From: Marichromatium gracile
GTDB lineage: Bacteria > Pseudomonadota > Gammaproteobacteria > Chromatiales > Chromatiaceae
Direction of reading: 5' to 3'
DNA length: 64,000 nt
Assembly: GCF_004343155.1 (NCBI RefSeq)
Contig: NZ_SMDC01000003.1
Span: forward strand, 310,001 to 374,000
Positions 8,301 to 16,913 of this stretch are shown here, piece by piece; position 1 is the first letter of the stretch, and every line of letters starts with the position of its first letter. Below the pieces are notes generated by a model. That model was not told the origin of the DNA and searched no databases. It was given only the letters and a program-made list of their open reading frames with translations. The translations under genes were made by a program, and so were the position numbers.

Positions 8301-9339
8301 CCTGGCCGCGCCCGGGGTGAGGGGCGAGGCGCGGCTGGCCGGGGTCGGCTTCGAGGTGCCGCTGGTCGGGCTCGAGGTCGATGACCTCGGGCTGACGCTG
8401 GAGGCGCGCTCGCGCGAGCGGCTGACGCTCGGCGGTTCGGCCCGGCTCGGCAAGGGGCTGCTCGAGATCGAGGGTGGCGCCGATCTCGGCGCCCTGGACG
8501 GCTGGGTGACCCTCGCCGGCGAGCGGCTGACGGTGGCCGACACCGCCGAGTACTTCGCCCTGGTCTCGCCCGAACTGCGTCTCGAGGCGGGTACGAGTGG
8601 GGCGCGGTTGCGCGGCGAGATCCGCGTGCCGGAGGCGCGTATCCGCACCCGCACCCTGCCCGCGGGCACGGTCTCGCCGTCGAGCGACGTGGTGCTCGCC
8701 GGCAGCGAGACCAGTCCGCCCTATCCGCTCGACATCGATCTGCGGCTGGTGCTCGGCGATGAGGTGACGATCGATGCCTTCGGCGTCAATGGCCGGCTCG
8801 CCGGCGCGCTCGGGGTGAGCCAGCGTCCCGGGCGCGACATGCTCGGCGACGGCCAGCTGCAGATCATCGACGGTCAGTACCGCTTCTCCGCCGGCTTCGG
8901 GCTCGGCGCCGAGCTGGGGGTGCCGCTGACCATCGAGCAGGGCCGGCTGATCTATGCCAAGAGCGTGATCGACAACCCCGGGCTGTTGCTCCAGGCGCAG
9001 CGCGAGGGCGGTGACACCTCGGCCGGGGTGCGTGTGCTCGGCACCCTGCGCGACCCGCGGCTGGCCTTCTTCTCCGACACCGATCCGGAGATGAGCCAGT
9101 CGGAGATCATCAAGTATCTGGTCACCGGCATCGCGCCGCAGGACAATGACCGGATCAACGACACCGGCCTCGCGGTCGGGACCTATGTCGCGCCCAAGGT
9201 CTACATGGAATACGAGAGCGGTCTCGGCGATGAGCCGAACAAGGTCAGATTGCGGTACGATCTCTCGCGTCGCATCGAGCTGCAGACCGAGACCGGTGAG
9301 AGCCAGGGTGCGGATATCTTCTTCAAGTTCGAGAACTGA
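5338..9339 (+). CDS. tamB: Translocation and assembly module inner-membrane protein TamB
   Basis: A 1333-residue AsmA/TamB-type protein. A Pro/Arg-rich N-terminus is followed by one membrane anchor (about residues 21-45, very Leu-rich). A long repetitive beta-rich periplasmic region (beta-taco) and the conserved C-terminal DUF490 domain with LVTGIAPQD follow, ending in the typical aromatic residue region FFKFEN. The chain bridges the periplasm from the inner membrane to TamA. It overlaps tamA by four bases and its stop shares one base with the next start (TGATG). Length is normal for the family. Confidence 0.92.
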   Translation: MNDAARAAPPAAPSPPAARPRRRWPRRLLLALLTLLLVLVLLLGWLLGTQRGLHGLLALGERLAPGVVQVERAEGRVLGPLDLTGLALRLDGISLDVEHARLDWSPGALLRGRLRVRALTVAGVDLALAPSPEEPDPTPLTLPDLSLPLAVEVDSLTLERLRLRAPETAPWLVLERAELGAALTRGALTLEVLEVELSEPRAALTAAGGATLSGDYPLDLALDWRLGLDPAIALRGEGFARGDLARLALEQRLSGTVEALLRGEIEGVLEAPRWSATLELAGVRLADIQPDAPAVELSASLRSAGDLDRATLDGQLDARAPELPDFGHLALRLDGDWLAPALELRALEITERVSGARLAASGRVVLDPAPPALQLEADWSRLRWPLSGAALVRAPEGSLRLDGTLEDFAYRLAAAIEGESFPALELRASGQGSSTQVALDSLRLETLDGTISGEGELVWAPGLRWRLALDGEGLDPGQWIDGLDDRVALSLASTGDLAAFDYRLEASTRGPGLPVLALHAEGAGSAERIALEQFTLDGLDGRVSGEAEVTLAPETAWQGAVRIAGIDPGVLDPAWRGRLDGAIDLDGGLGADGLRLDARLERIAGTLRGYPVALAGRLALAGEVLQIDGLRLDSGPTRASLAGSLAREQLALDLGFDSPDLGSLLPDARGQLRVSARLGGSVADPRLKLRALARDVLVAGQGVARLELDSALGLDPAAPLEIRLDARDLSLGGAWSRLTLAGSGTTAAHRLDAELAGELLEARLGLAGGLDAEGRYDGRLAALRVAGEALGDWSLTRPASLRLALPEAGLGPLCLRERGGSGGCLDAALHETGWEAGIDGLRLDLGLVEQALDDTLDLAGTLAVDGRLRAESTVLDGGLVARVEDGRLRTLMTRGEEALVEFSGSALRLEAGPAALVARLELPLRGLGALAGEVRLPDWRLDAPARPDQSLGGELRVDLDDFSRVPDLLPDIASMRGTLRGRLALAGTLAAPGVRGEARLAGVGFEVPLVGLEVDDLGLTLEARSRERLTLGGSARLGKGLLEIEGGADLGALDGWVTLAGERLTVADTAEYFALVSPELRLEAGTSGARLRGEIRVPEARIRTRTLPAGTVSPSSDVVLAGSETSPPYPLDIDLRLVLGDEVTIDAFGVNGRLAGALGVSQRPGRDMLGDGQLQIIDGQYRFSAGFGLGAELGVPLTIEQGRLIYAKSVIDNPGLLLQAQREGGDTSAGVRVLGTLRDPRLAFFSDTDPEMSQSEIIKYLVTGIAPQDNDRINDTGLAVGTYVAPKVYMEYESGLGDEPNKVRLRYDLSRRIELQTETGESQGADIFFKFEN

Positions 9340-10265
9340 TGCTTGCGCACCCGAAACACTGGCCCAGCTGGTTGCTGCTGGGGCTGATCTACGCCCTCGG
9401 GCGTCTTCCATTCCCCGTACTCTGGGCGCTCGGCTCGCTGGCCGGGCGGCTCGGCTACCTGCTCGCGCGCGAACGGCGCGAGGTGGCCCGACGCAATCTC
9501 GCCATCTGTCTCGCCGATCGCACCCCGGCCGAGCGTGAGCGGGTGCTGCGCGCGCACTTCGGCTGGCTCGGCGTGGCTGCGCTCAGTCAGGGCGTCGGCT
9601 GGGGCATCTCGCGCGCGCGCCTGCAGCGACTGGTGCGTATCGAGGGGCGCGAGCGGATCGATGACGCAGTGGCCGAGGGGCGCGCGACGATCGTGCTGGT
9701 GCCGCACTTCGTCGGGCTGGAACTCGGCGGCGCGGCCTTCACCGCACTGGTCCATCCCGGCGTCTACATGTACCAGAAGATCCGCAATCCGGTGGTCGAC
9801 TGGCAGGTGCGTCGTGCCCGGCGTCAGTACGGCAGCCGCTCGATCGAGCGTCACGACGATCTGCGCGGCCTGATCCGCGCGCTGCGCGAGGGCATCCCCT
9901 TCTTCTATCTGCCCGACCAGGACGGCGGACGCAACGGGGTGTTCGTGCCCTTCTGCGGGGTGAGTGCCTCGACCGTGCCCATGCTCGGGCGTTTTGCGGC
10001 GATGTCCGACGCCCAGGTGATCCCGACCTTCGCGCGCTATCTGCCCTGGGGGCGGGGGCTCGAGCTGCGCTTCGCGTCGCCGCTGGAGGACTTCCCGACG
10101 GGCGACCGCGAGGCCGATACCGCGCACATGAACCGGGCGATCGAGGCCGAGGTGCGGGCGATGCCGGAGCAGTACTTCTGGGTGCACCGGCGCTTCAAGA
10201 CCCGTCCTCCGGGCGAGGCGCCGATCTATCCGCCGAAGCGCAGACGCAAGCGCAAGCGTCGATGA
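9339..10265 (+). CDS. LpxL/HtrB-family lysophospholipid or lipid A acyltransferase
   Basis: A 308-residue protein of the lipid A biosynthesis acyltransferase family (PF03279). It has an N-terminal hydrophobic anchor, the catalytic HFVGLE (HX4E motif) and the C-terminal signature HRRFKTRP. The tail is a strongly basic run of Lys/Arg. Relatives transfer secondary acyl chains to lipid A at the inner face of the cytoplasmic membrane; whether this one is a true LpxL or LpxM cannot be told from sequence alone. It is coupled to tamB (TGATG) and to the next gene (ATGA), so it is part of one envelope operon. Confidence 0.85.
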   Translation: MLAHPKHWPSWLLLGLIYALGRLPFPVLWALGSLAGRLGYLLARERREVARRNLAICLADRTPAERERVLRAHFGWLGVAALSQGVGWGISRARLQRLVRIEGRERIDDAVAEGRATIVLVPHFVGLELGGAAFTALVHPGVYMYQKIRNPVVDWQVRRARRQYGSRSIERHDDLRGLIRALREGIPFFYLPDQDGGRNGVFVPFCGVSASTVPMLGRFAAMSDAQVIPTFARYLPWGRGLELRFASPLEDFPTGDREADTAHMNRAIEAEVRAMPEQYFWVHRRFKTRPPGEAPIYPPKRRRKRKRR

Positions 10266-11194
10266 AGCGCGCGATGTCGTTGCGTCTCGGGCGGCTGCGC
10301 GACTGGCTGATCGGCGCGCTGCTGCTGGTCGCGTTGCTGGTCACGGTCGAGCTGGCGGTGGGCTGGTCGACCCTGCTCGCGCCCTGGGCGAGCTTCCCGC
10401 CGCTGACCCTGATCTGGCTGGTCGCGCTGCTGGCATTGAGCTATGTGCTGCGCGCAGTACGCGTCTACGAGTATTATGTCAGGCGCCTCGAAGGGCGTTT
10501 CGTGTTGGTGCTGCGCCTGAGCGTGCTGCACAATGTCGCGAACAATCTGTTGCCGATGCGCGCCGGCGAGCTGGTCTTCCCCTGGCTGATGCGGCGCTAT
10601 TTCGGTCACGATTTCCTCGGGGCCGCCTTCTCGCTGGTGTGGATCCGCGTGCTCGACCTGCATTTTCTGGGGTTGATCGGGCTGTGGATCCTGTCGCTGC
10701 GTCATCCATCCTGGATCTGGTGGGGACTTGCCGGGTGCTGGCTGGCCATGCTGGTGGTGCTCGCCTGGGTGGGCCGTGGCGGCGCGCGCTGGTCGCCGCG
10801 TTCCCGACCGGGCCGTGCGCTGGCGCGGGTGGCCGAGGCCGCGCCGCGCGATCTCGGCGTGGTTGCACGCGTCTATCTGTGGACCGCCGCGAGCTGGTCG
10901 CTGAAGTTCGCCGCCTTCGCCGGCGTGCTCCAGCACTTCATGGCGGTCGACTTCTGGCGCGTGCTGGCCGGCGTGATGGGGGCGGAACTCTCGAGCGTAT
11001 TGCCGTTCCATGGCATCGCTGGCAGTGGCAGTTATGAGCTCGCCGCCGTGGCCGCGCTGGTACCCCTTGGCGTGGATCCGCGGCTGGCGCTGAGCGGTGC
11101 GGTGAACCTGCACCTGTTCCTGCTCGGGGCGACGCTCCTGTTCGGGGCGCTCGCGCTACTGCTGCCGAGAGCGAGTATCGACGAAAACGATTGA
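10262..11194 (+). CDS. YbhN/UPF0104 family membrane protein (LPG synthase TM-like)
   Basis: A 310-residue polytopic membrane protein with seven to eight hydrophobic segments. It has the family pattern LHNVANNLLPMRAGEL, matching the transmembrane half of lysylphosphatidylglycerol synthase/flippase proteins (PF03706). The aminoacyl-transferase domain is absent, so the protein is more likely a lipid flippase-like or glycolipid-related factor. It overlaps the acyltransferase gene by four bases (ATGA) and closes the tamA-tamB-acyltransferase cluster. Function is inferred only from family and context. Confidence 0.78.
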   Translation: MKRAMSLRLGRLRDWLIGALLLVALLVTVELAVGWSTLLAPWASFPPLTLIWLVALLALSYVLRAVRVYEYYVRRLEGRFVLVLRLSVLHNVANNLLPMRAGELVFPWLMRRYFGHDFLGAAFSLVWIRVLDLHFLGLIGLWILSLRHPSWIWWGLAGCWLAMLVVLAWVGRGGARWSPRSRPGRALARVAEAAPRDLGVVARVYLWTAASWSLKFAAFAGVLQHFMAVDFWRVLAGVMGAELSSVLPFHGIAGSGSYELAAVAALVPLGVDPRLALSGAVNLHLFLLGATLLFGALALLLPRASIDEND

Positions 11195-11370
11195 TGGTGC
11201 CGAAGAGGCCCGGATATCCTGTTGCGGACCACGAACCGGATGCGGTAGATCGCCGACCCGCACTGGCCCGCCGCTGGGACCTCTTCGTTTGCTGACAACT
11301 TACCAGAACCGCGCAAACGCCGGTGGTCGAATGATCGGCGTGCACCCTGCGCATCACCAAAGGTTCGAGA

Positions 11371-11754
11371 ATGCACATCACTAGACCTGTCTTTCTGGAT
11401 CTGTGGCGGATCAAGCTGCCGATTCCAGCATTCGTCTCCATCCTGCATCGTGTCAGCGGGGTGCTGATGATCCTGGCGATCCCGGTCGCCGCCGTCCTCT
11501 TCGATCGCGCGCTGTCCGATCCCGAGGGCTTCGCCCTCGCCGCGGCGCTGTTCGATTCCTGGTTCATCAAGGCGGCGCTCGCACTGATGATCTGGAGCCT
11601 GCTCCACCATCTGATCGCCGGTCTCCGCTTCCTGGTGCTCGACCTGGGCCTGGGGCTCGACCGTCCGGTGGCGCGCGCCACCGCCTGGACCGCGCTGCTC
11701 GCCGCCCTGGCCGCGCTGGTTGCCGTGATCGCCCTGGGAGGGACCTTCCGATGA
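11371..11754 (+). CDS. sdhC: Succinate dehydrogenase cytochrome b556 subunit
   Basis: A 127-residue membrane anchor with three hydrophobic helices. Family markers are RPVFLDLW near the start, SILHRVSGV and HHLIAGLRFLVLDLG, which contains the haem b ligand histidine. Together with SdhD it binds ubiquinone and haem and docks the SdhAB catalytic dimer to the cytoplasmic membrane. The start is ATG 11371. Its stop overlaps the sdhD start (ATGA at 11751-11754). It opens the order sdhC-D-A-B. Confidence 0.93.
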   Translation: MHITRPVFLDLWRIKLPIPAFVSILHRVSGVLMILAIPVAAVLFDRALSDPEGFALAAALFDSWFIKAALALMIWSLLHHLIAGLRFLVLDLGLGLDRPVARATAWTALLAALAALVAVIALGGTFR

Positions 11755-12095
11755 GTCGACAAGCTTCCGGTCTCATGGCCTGGCTGATCCAGCGCGCCTC
11801 GGCCGTCTATCTCGCCCTGTTCCTGGGCTATGTCCTGGTGTTCTTCAGCTTCGCCGCGCCGGCCGATCATGCCGCGCTGGTCGACTGGATCACCACCCCC
11901 TGGGTCACCGCCGGCTGGCTGCTGTTCCTGCCGCTGCTGCTCGCGCACGCCTGGATCGGCATCCGTGACGTGCTGATCGACTATGTCCATCATCTCGGCG
12001 CCCGTGTCGCGCTGCTGACCCTGTTCGCTTTCATCTTCGTCGCCTCCGGCCTGTGGGCCTTCAAGGCGATCATTACCGCCGGTCTCGGGGAGTAA
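11751..12095 (+). CDS. sdhD: Succinate dehydrogenase hydrophobic membrane anchor subunit
   Basis: A 114-residue protein with three transmembrane helices and the motif [15 protein letters not shown] typical of SdhD, including residues that contact haem and quinone. The start is ATG 11751, overlapping sdhC by four bases. It forms the membrane domain of complex II with SdhC; the sdhA start follows eight bases after its stop. Confidence 0.92.
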   Translation: MSRQASGLMAWLIQRASAVYLALFLGYVLVFFSFAAPADHAALVDWITTPWVTAGWLLFLPLLLAHAWIGIRDVLIDYVHHLGARVALLTLFAFIFVASGLWAFKAIITAGLGE

Positions 12096-12103
12096 GGTCA
12101 CGC

Positions 12104-13867
12104 ATGAGTATCCCAACACGCCATTTCGACGCGCTGATCATCGGAGCCGGTGGCGCCGGCCTCAACGCCGCGTTGCAGCTGGCGAGCGCCGACGTGCGCG
12201 TCGCCGTGGTCTCCAAGGTCTTCCCGACCCGCTCGCACACCGTCGCCGCGCAGGGTGGCGTCAACGCCGCGCTGGCCAATGTGCTGCCCGACTCCTGGCA
12301 CTGGCACATGTTCGATACCGTCAAGGGTTCGGACTATCTCGGTGACCAGGACGCCATCGAGTTCATGTGTCGCGAGGCCATCCCCACCGTCTACGAGCTG
12401 GAGCACGCCGGCGTGCCCTTCTCGCGGCTCGACAACGGCAAGATCTACCAGCGTCCGTTCGGTGGCCAGAGCCAGAACTTCGGTGGCGACCAGGCCGCGC
12501 GCACCTGTGCCGCGGCCGACCGCACCGGTCACGCCATCCTCCACACCCTCTATCAGCAGAACATCCGCTCGCGCACCCACTTCTTCGACGAGTTCTTCGC
12601 GCTCGATCTGGTGCGCGATGCCGAGGGCGTGATCTGCGGTGCGCTGGTGCTCGAGATCGAGACCGGCGAGCCGATGCTGATCGAGGCCAAGGCGACGCTG
12701 CTCGCCACCGGCGGCTTCGGCCAGGTGTTCCGCACCACCTCCAACGCCCACATCAACACCGGTGACGGCGTGGCGATGGCGCTGCGCGCCGACATCCCGC
12801 TGATGGACATGGAGTTCTTCCAGTTCCACCCCACCGGCATCGCCGGCAAGGGCATGCTGATCACCGAGGGCGTGCGCGGCGAGGGCGGCTATCTGATCAA
12901 CAAGGACGGCGAGCGCTTCATGGAGCGCTATGCCCCGCGTGCCAAGGACCTCGCCAGCCGCGACGTGGTCTCGCGCGCCATCGTCACCGAGGTCAAGGAG
13001 GGTCGCGGCTGCGGTCCCAACGGCGATCACGTGCTGCTCAAGGTCGACCACCTCGGCGAGGACATCATCTCCAAGCGGCTGCCGAGCATCCGCGAGTCGA
13101 GCAAGATCTTCGCCGGCGCCGACCCGGTGCGCGAGCCGATCCCGGTCTTCCCTACCGCCCACTACGCGATGGGCGGCATTCCCACCGACCGCTTCGGTCG
13201 GGTGGCGGTGCCCGCCGGTCACGGCGCCGAGGAGATCGTCCCTGGGCTCTACGCCGCCGGCGAGTGCGCCTGTGCCTCGGTGCACGGCGCCAACCGTCTC
13301 GGCGGCAACTCGTTGCTCGACATCCTGGTGTTCGGCCGCCTGGCGGGCAAGAACATCATCGACTACGTGCGCGAGAACCCCTATCAGCGCACCACCGACT
13401 CGGCCAGCCTGGAGCAGGCGATGTCGCGCCTGACCCGCTGGGAGCAGAAGGGCGAGGGCATCCCGGTGTCGCAGCTGCGCGCCGAGTTCCGCAAGTGCAT
13501 GGAGGACCACGCCGGGGTGTTCCGCACCGAGGAGATCATGACCGAGGGCTACGAGCGGCTCTGCGAGCTGCGCGAGCGTCTGCCCGAGGTGCGCCTGCAC
13601 GATCACTCCAAGGTGTTCAACACCGCGCGCATCGAGGCGCTCGAGCTCGAGAACATGATGGACGTGGGCATGTCGATCGCCGTCTCCGCGCTCAAGCGCC
13701 AGGAGAGCCGCGGCGCCCACTCGCGCCCCGACTACCCCGATCGCGACGACCAGAACTGGCTCAAGCACAGTCTCTACTATCGCGAGGGCGATCGCATGGA
13801 CTACAAGCCGGTGCGCACCAAGCCGCTGACCGTCGAGTCCTTCCCGCCGAAGGAACGGGTGTACTGA
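12104..13867 (+). CDS. sdhA: Succinate dehydrogenase flavoprotein subunit
   Basis: A 587-residue flavoprotein that oxidises succinate to fumarate. It shows the FAD-binding [10 protein letters not shown] near residue 11 and the covalent FAD histidine in [10 protein letters not shown]. The substrate region HPTGIAGKG and the C-terminal [12 protein letters not shown] are also present. The start ATG 12104 is chosen because the protein begins in register with other SdhA proteins; the open frame extends further upstream inside sdhD. A GC-rich hairpin lies in the gap before sdhB. Confidence 0.96.
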   Translation: MSIPTRHFDALIIGAGGAGLNAALQLASADVRVAVVSKVFPTRSHTVAAQGGVNAALANVLPDSWHWHMFDTVKGSDYLGDQDAIEFMCREAIPTVYELEHAGVPFSRLDNGKIYQRPFGGQSQNFGGDQAARTCAAADRTGHAILHTLYQQNIRSRTHFFDEFFALDLVRDAEGVICGALVLEIETGEPMLIEAKATLLATGGFGQVFRTTSNAHINTGDGVAMALRADIPLMDMEFFQFHPTGIAGKGMLITEGVRGEGGYLINKDGERFMERYAPRAKDLASRDVVSRAIVTEVKEGRGCGPNGDHVLLKVDHLGEDIISKRLPSIRESSKIFAGADPVREPIPVFPTAHYAMGGIPTDRFGRVAVPAGHGAEEIVPGLYAAGECACASVHGANRLGGNSLLDILVFGRLAGKNIIDYVRENPYQRTTDSASLEQAMSRLTRWEQKGEGIPVSQLRAEFRKCMEDHAGVFRTEEIMTEGYERLCELRERLPEVRLHDHSKVFNTARIEALELENMMDVGMSIAVSALKRQESRGAHSRPDYPDRDDQNWLKHSLYYREGDRMDYKPVRTKPLTVESFPPKERVY

Positions 13868-13941
13868 GCCCCGCCTCGCGCCGCCGCGTCCAGGGTCCGT
13901 TTGCCGGGCCGTCGGGCGCGGCGCTGGTTGAACTCCATTCC

Positions 13942-13978
13942 GGTCGGGGCGGCGCCGCGTGCGTTCACCGCCCCGACC
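13942..13978 (+). other. Perfect 11-bp hairpin between sdhA and sdhB
   Basis: GGTCGGGGCGG (13942-13952) pairs perfectly with 13968-13978 around a 15-base loop. The stem ends 16 bases before the sdhB start, so it could act as an mRNA processing or stability element, or partly limit sdhB translation. No T-tract follows. Confidence 0.5.
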
Positions 13979-13994
13979 CCATCAGGTACCGAGC

Positions 13995-14687
13995 ATGAAA
14001 ATCAGCGTCTATCGCTACAATCCGGACATCGACGAACGGCCGCGGATGCAGGACTTCGAGGTCGAGCCCTTCCAGGGCATGATGCTTCGCGACGCCCTGC
14101 TGGAGATCAAGAAGCAGGACGAGAGCTTCAGCTTCCGTCACTCCTGCGGCGAGGGGGTGTGCGGATCGGACGCCGTCAACGTCAACGGGCGCAACATGTT
14201 GGCCTGTGTCACCCCGGTCGCCGAGCTGGGCAGGTCGATCAAGGTGCGCCCGCTGCCGGGTCGCCCGATCATCCGTGACCTGGTCGTCGACATGACCCAG
14301 TTCTACGAGCAGTATCGTGCGGTCAAGCCCTATCTGGTGCGCAACGATCCGCTGCCGGAGCAGGAGATCCTGCAGTCGCCGGCCGATCGCGACAAGCTCG
14401 ACGGACTCTACGAGTGCATCCTCTGCGGTTGCTGTTCGACGGCCTGTCCGTCGTTCTGGTGGAATCCGGAGAAGTTCCACGGTCCGGCGGCGCTGCTGCA
14501 GTCCTGGCGCTTCCTCGCCGACAGCCGCGACCAGGCCACCGAGGAGCGGCTCGACGCCCTCACCGGGCCTTACAAGCTGTTCCGCTGCCACACCATCATG
14601 AACTGCGTCGAGGTCTGCCCCAAGGGCCTGAACCCGACCCGCGCCATCGGTCACATCAAGGACCTGATGCTCGACAAGGGGATCTAG
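13995..14687 (+). CDS. sdhB: Succinate dehydrogenase iron-sulfur subunit
   Basis: A 230-residue electron-transfer subunit. Its [2Fe-2S] cluster ligands are in CGEGVCGSD and the later NMLAC. The [4Fe-4S] motif is CILCGCCSTACP, and the [3Fe-4S] ligands are in CHTIMNC with VCPKGLNP. It passes electrons from SdhA to quinone. The start is ATG 13995; an in-frame upstream ATG at 13959 would sit inside the hairpin and adds non-conserved residues. Confidence 0.95.
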   Translation: MKISVYRYNPDIDERPRMQDFEVEPFQGMMLRDALLEIKKQDESFSFRHSCGEGVCGSDAVNVNGRNMLACVTPVAELGRSIKVRPLPGRPIIRDLVVDMTQFYEQYRAVKPYLVRNDPLPEQEILQSPADRDKLDGLYECILCGCCSTACPSFWWNPEKFHGPAALLQSWRFLADSRDQATEERLDALTGPYKLFRCHTIMNCVEVCPKGLNPTRAIGHIKDLMLDKGI

Positions 14688-14706
14688 GCCCGCGCGACCA
14701 TGCCGT

Positions 14707-14739
14707 CCCCGGCCCGCCGCCTGTCGCGCCGGGCCGGGG
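14707..14739 (+). other. Perfect 10-bp hairpin between sdhB and sdhE
   Basis: CCCCGGCCCG (14707-14716) pairs with CGGGCCGGGG (14730-14739) around a 13-base loop, 20 bases after the sdhB stop. There is no T-run. It is similar in placement, but not in sequence, to the hairpins at 13942-13978 and 15054-15082. Confidence 0.5.
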
Positions 14740-14774
14740 CGTCCGACCGATGCCGCTTCACAGGAACCTCGTTC

Positions 14775-15044
14775 ATGACCGATTCCACCCCCGCGTCCGA
14801 GCGTCAACGCCTGGCCTGGCAGTGTCGCCGTGGCCTGTTGGAACTCGACCATCTGTTCTCCCGCTTTCTCGAACTCGGCTACGATGACCTCGATGCCGCC
14901 GGGCGCGTGGCCTTCCAGCGCCTGCTCGGCGAGCAGGACCAGATCCTCAACGACTGGTTCATGATGGGCGTCGAGGCGCCCGACCCGGAGATCGCCGTCA
15001 TGGTGGAGCGGATCCTCGCGGTGGTCAGCGTACAGCGCGACTGA
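14775..15044 (+). CDS. sdhE: FAD assembly factor SdhE
   Basis: An 89-residue small helical protein. The invariant RGxxE motif (RGLLE, about residues 19-23) contacts SdhA during covalent attachment of FAD. The DNDWFMMG-like region (LNDWFMMG) is also typical. The position directly after sdhCDAB fits the role of flavinylating SdhA. Older annotations call this family YgfY or antitoxin CptB because of its neighbour. Confidence 0.9.
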   Translation: MTDSTPASERQRLAWQCRRGLLELDHLFSRFLELGYDDLDAAGRVAFQRLLGEQDQILNDWFMMGVEAPDPEIAVMVERILAVVSVQRD

Positions 15045-15053
15045 CGCCGTCCT

Positions 15054-15082
15054 CCGGCACGCGTCTCTGCCCCGCGTGCCGG
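15054..15082 (+). other. Perfect 10-bp hairpin between sdhE and the CptA-like gene
   Basis: CCGGCACGCG (15054-15063) pairs with CGCGTGCCGG (15073-15082) around a nine-base loop, 10 bases after the sdhE stop. It is the third hairpin of this kind in the sdh cluster. Confidence 0.5.
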
Positions 15083-15120
15083 TCCCGCGGGCGTCGTCTC
15101 CAGCCTCATGGAGTCCGCCG

Positions 15121-15579
15121 ATGTCCGCCACCCACTTCCCGCCACTGTCGATCCGCCCCCGTCGCTCGTCCCGTCTGCTGCTCTGGATCCTGCTCGTGCA
15201 CACGCTCGCCGTTGCGGTGGCGCTGGCCTTGCCGCTGGGCCACTGGCGCTGGGCGCTGGCCGCGCTGATCCTGCTCGGCGCCGGTTTCGCGCTGCTCGAT
15301 CGTGTCCATGCCCGACTGCCCTGGTCGATCGTGGCGGCGCGTTGGGAGGCCGACGGCGGCTGGCGGCTGTGGTTGCGCGACGGGCGCGAGCTGAACGCGC
15401 GACTCAGTGCGGCGAGCTTCGTCGCGCCCCGACTGGTGGTGTTGCACTGGCGCGTCGGCCGGCTGCGGCGGCGCTCCCTGGTGCTGTTCGTCGATGCGCT
15501 CGACGCCGATACCCTGCGCTGGCTGCGGGTGCGGCTGCGCCATCGGGGCGTGGCTGAGGGCGCCGGGGGATTGGGTTAG
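15121..15579 (+). CDS. CptA/YgfX-like membrane protein
   Basis: A 152-residue protein with two N-terminal transmembrane helices (about residues 20-65) followed by a cytoplasmic domain containing [10 protein letters not shown] and VVLHWRVG. This matches the YgfX/CptA family (PF07254) that is normally encoded next to sdhE. In E. coli the pair was described as a toxin-antitoxin system acting on cytoskeletal proteins, but the neighbour is now known mainly as a flavinylation factor. The start is ATG 15121 with GGAG seven bases upstream. Confidence 0.72.
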   Translation: MSATHFPPLSIRPRRSSRLLLWILLVHTLAVAVALALPLGHWRWALAALILLGAGFALLDRVHARLPWSIVAARWEADGGWRLWLRDGRELNARLSAASFVAPRLVVLHWRVGRLRRRSLVLFVDALDADTLRWLRVRLRHRGVAEGAGGLG

Positions 15580-15629
15580 ACTGCGGGCGCTCGGAGAAGG
15601 ATCGTCCATTGATCGAGAGGAGAGAGTCG

Positions 15630-16643
15630 ATGCGTGTTCTGGTCACCGGCGGCGCCGGTTATATCGGCAGCCACACCTGTGTCGAACTGCTCGAGGCGGG
15701 CAACGAGGTGGTGGTCGTCGACAACCTCAGCAACAGCAGCGAGGTCTCGCTGCATCGGGTGCGGGAGATCACCGGCCGCGCAGTCGCGCTCCACGCCATC
15801 GATCTGCGCGATCGCGCCGCGCTCGCCGCGGTGTTCGCCGCCGCGCCGATCGACGCGGTGATCCACTTCGCCGGGCTCAAGGCCGTCGGCGAGTCAGTCG
15901 AGCAGCCGCTGCGCTACTACGACAACAACCTCGGCGCCACCCTCACGCTCTGTGAGGTGATGGCCGAGGCCGGGGTGCGCGATCTGGTGTTCAGCTCCTC
16001 GGCCACCGTCTACGGCGATCCGGCGCGGGTGCCGATCACCGAGGACTTCGCGCTCTCGGCGACCAACCCCTATGGCCGCTCCAAGCTCTTCATCGAGCAG
16101 ATGCTCGGCGACCTGCATCGTGCCGACCCGCGCTGGAATCTGGCGTTGCTGCGCTACTTCAACCCGGTCGGGGCGCACCCGAGCGGGCGTATCGGCGAGG
16201 ACCCGCGCGGCATCCCCAACAACCTCATGCCCTACGTCGCCCAGGTCGCGATCGGGCGACGGCCCCGGCTGCAGGTGTTCGGCGACGACTATCCCACCGC
16301 CGATGGCACCGGGGTGCGCGACTACATCCATGTCGTCGACCTCGCGCGCGGTCATCTCGCCGCGCTGCGCCGGTTGCGCGAGGCGCGCCCCGGGGTCGAG
16401 GCGATCAACCTCGGCACCGGACGCGGCTACAGCGTGCTGGAGATGGTCGATGCCTTCGAGCGGGTCAGCGGACGCCCGGTGCCCTACGAGATCGTCGCCC
16501 GCCGTCCCGGCGACATCGCCACCTGTTACGCCGACCCCGGCCGCGCCCGCGCGCTGCTCGGCTGGGAGGCCGTGCTCGACATCGATGCCATGGTCGGGGA
16601 TGCCTGGCGCTGGCAGTCCGACAACCCCGGGGGCTATGCCTGA
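15630..16643 (+). CDS. galE: UDP-glucose 4-epimerase
   Basis: A 337-residue short-chain dehydrogenase-type epimerase interconverting UDP-glucose and UDP-galactose for surface polysaccharides. The NAD-binding GGAGYIGSH opens the protein. The catalytic Ser-Tyr-Lys set is visible as SSSATVYG and NPYGRSK, and [12 protein letters not shown] is the usual substrate loop. The start is ATG 15630 with AGGAG just upstream. It converges with the small minus-strand gene that ends seven bases later. Confidence 0.94.
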   Translation: MRVLVTGGAGYIGSHTCVELLEAGNEVVVVDNLSNSSEVSLHRVREITGRAVALHAIDLRDRAALAAVFAAAPIDAVIHFAGLKAVGESVEQPLRYYDNNLGATLTLCEVMAEAGVRDLVFSSSATVYGDPARVPITEDFALSATNPYGRSKLFIEQMLGDLHRADPRWNLALLRYFNPVGAHPSGRIGEDPRGIPNNLMPYVAQVAIGRRPRLQVFGDDYPTADGTGVRDYIHVVDLARGHLAALRRLREARPGVEAINLGTGRGYSVLEMVDAFERVSGRPVPYEIVARRPGDIATCYADPGRARALLGWEAVLDIDAMVGDAWRWQSDNPGGYA

Positions 16644-16649
16644 GGGCGG

Positions 16650-16913
16650 TCAGCGCCGTGGCGGCCAGGGTCGGGGCCAGGGGCGTGGTGGCCAGGGGCG
16701 CGGCGCTGGTCGCATCGGCACCACGACCTCGACCCGGGGCGGCGGCATGACCAGCGGCGGCGGTGCCGGCTGACGCTGGCTCGGGCGGGTGCTGTAGTGC
16801 TTGTCCTGTCGCGGCGCCGGCGCGTCCTCGAGCAGCGGGTCCACCCCGGCGATCGCGCCGGGGGCGCCGAGACCGAGCGCCAGTACCAGGATCGGGTCGA
16901 GTCGCCGTCTCAT
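16650..16913 (-). CDS. Small secreted Pro/Trp/Arg-rich protein, unknown function
   Basis: An 87-residue protein with a signal peptide (MRRRLDPILVLALGLG..., cleavage probably near AIAG). The mature part ends in a strikingly cationic Pro/Trp/Arg repeat (PRPWPPRPWPRPWPPRR). The start ATG at 16913-16911 overlaps the stop of the DUF72 gene (ATGA), and GGAGGGG lies upstream, so it is translationally coupled. I do not recognise a family. The tail looks like proline-rich or indolicidin-like cationic peptides, or an envelope-binding extension; this is resemblance only. Confidence 0.6.
   Translation of the reverse strand: MRRRLDPILVLALGLGAPGAIAGVDPLLEDAPAPRQDKHYSTRPSQRQPAPPPLVMPPPRVEVVVPMRPAPRPWPPRPWPRPWPPRR

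Noticed and set aside
12098-13768. Long minus-strand frame antisense to sdhA
   Set aside because: This is a GC-bias shadow of a strongly conserved plus-strand gene; the translation is His/Val/Gly-rich without motifs.
16644-16773. Plus-strand RGG-rich frame continuing past galE
   Set aside because: It is the complement of the Pro/Trp/Arg-rich coding strand and has no start or ribosome site of its own, whereas the minus-strand gene has both.
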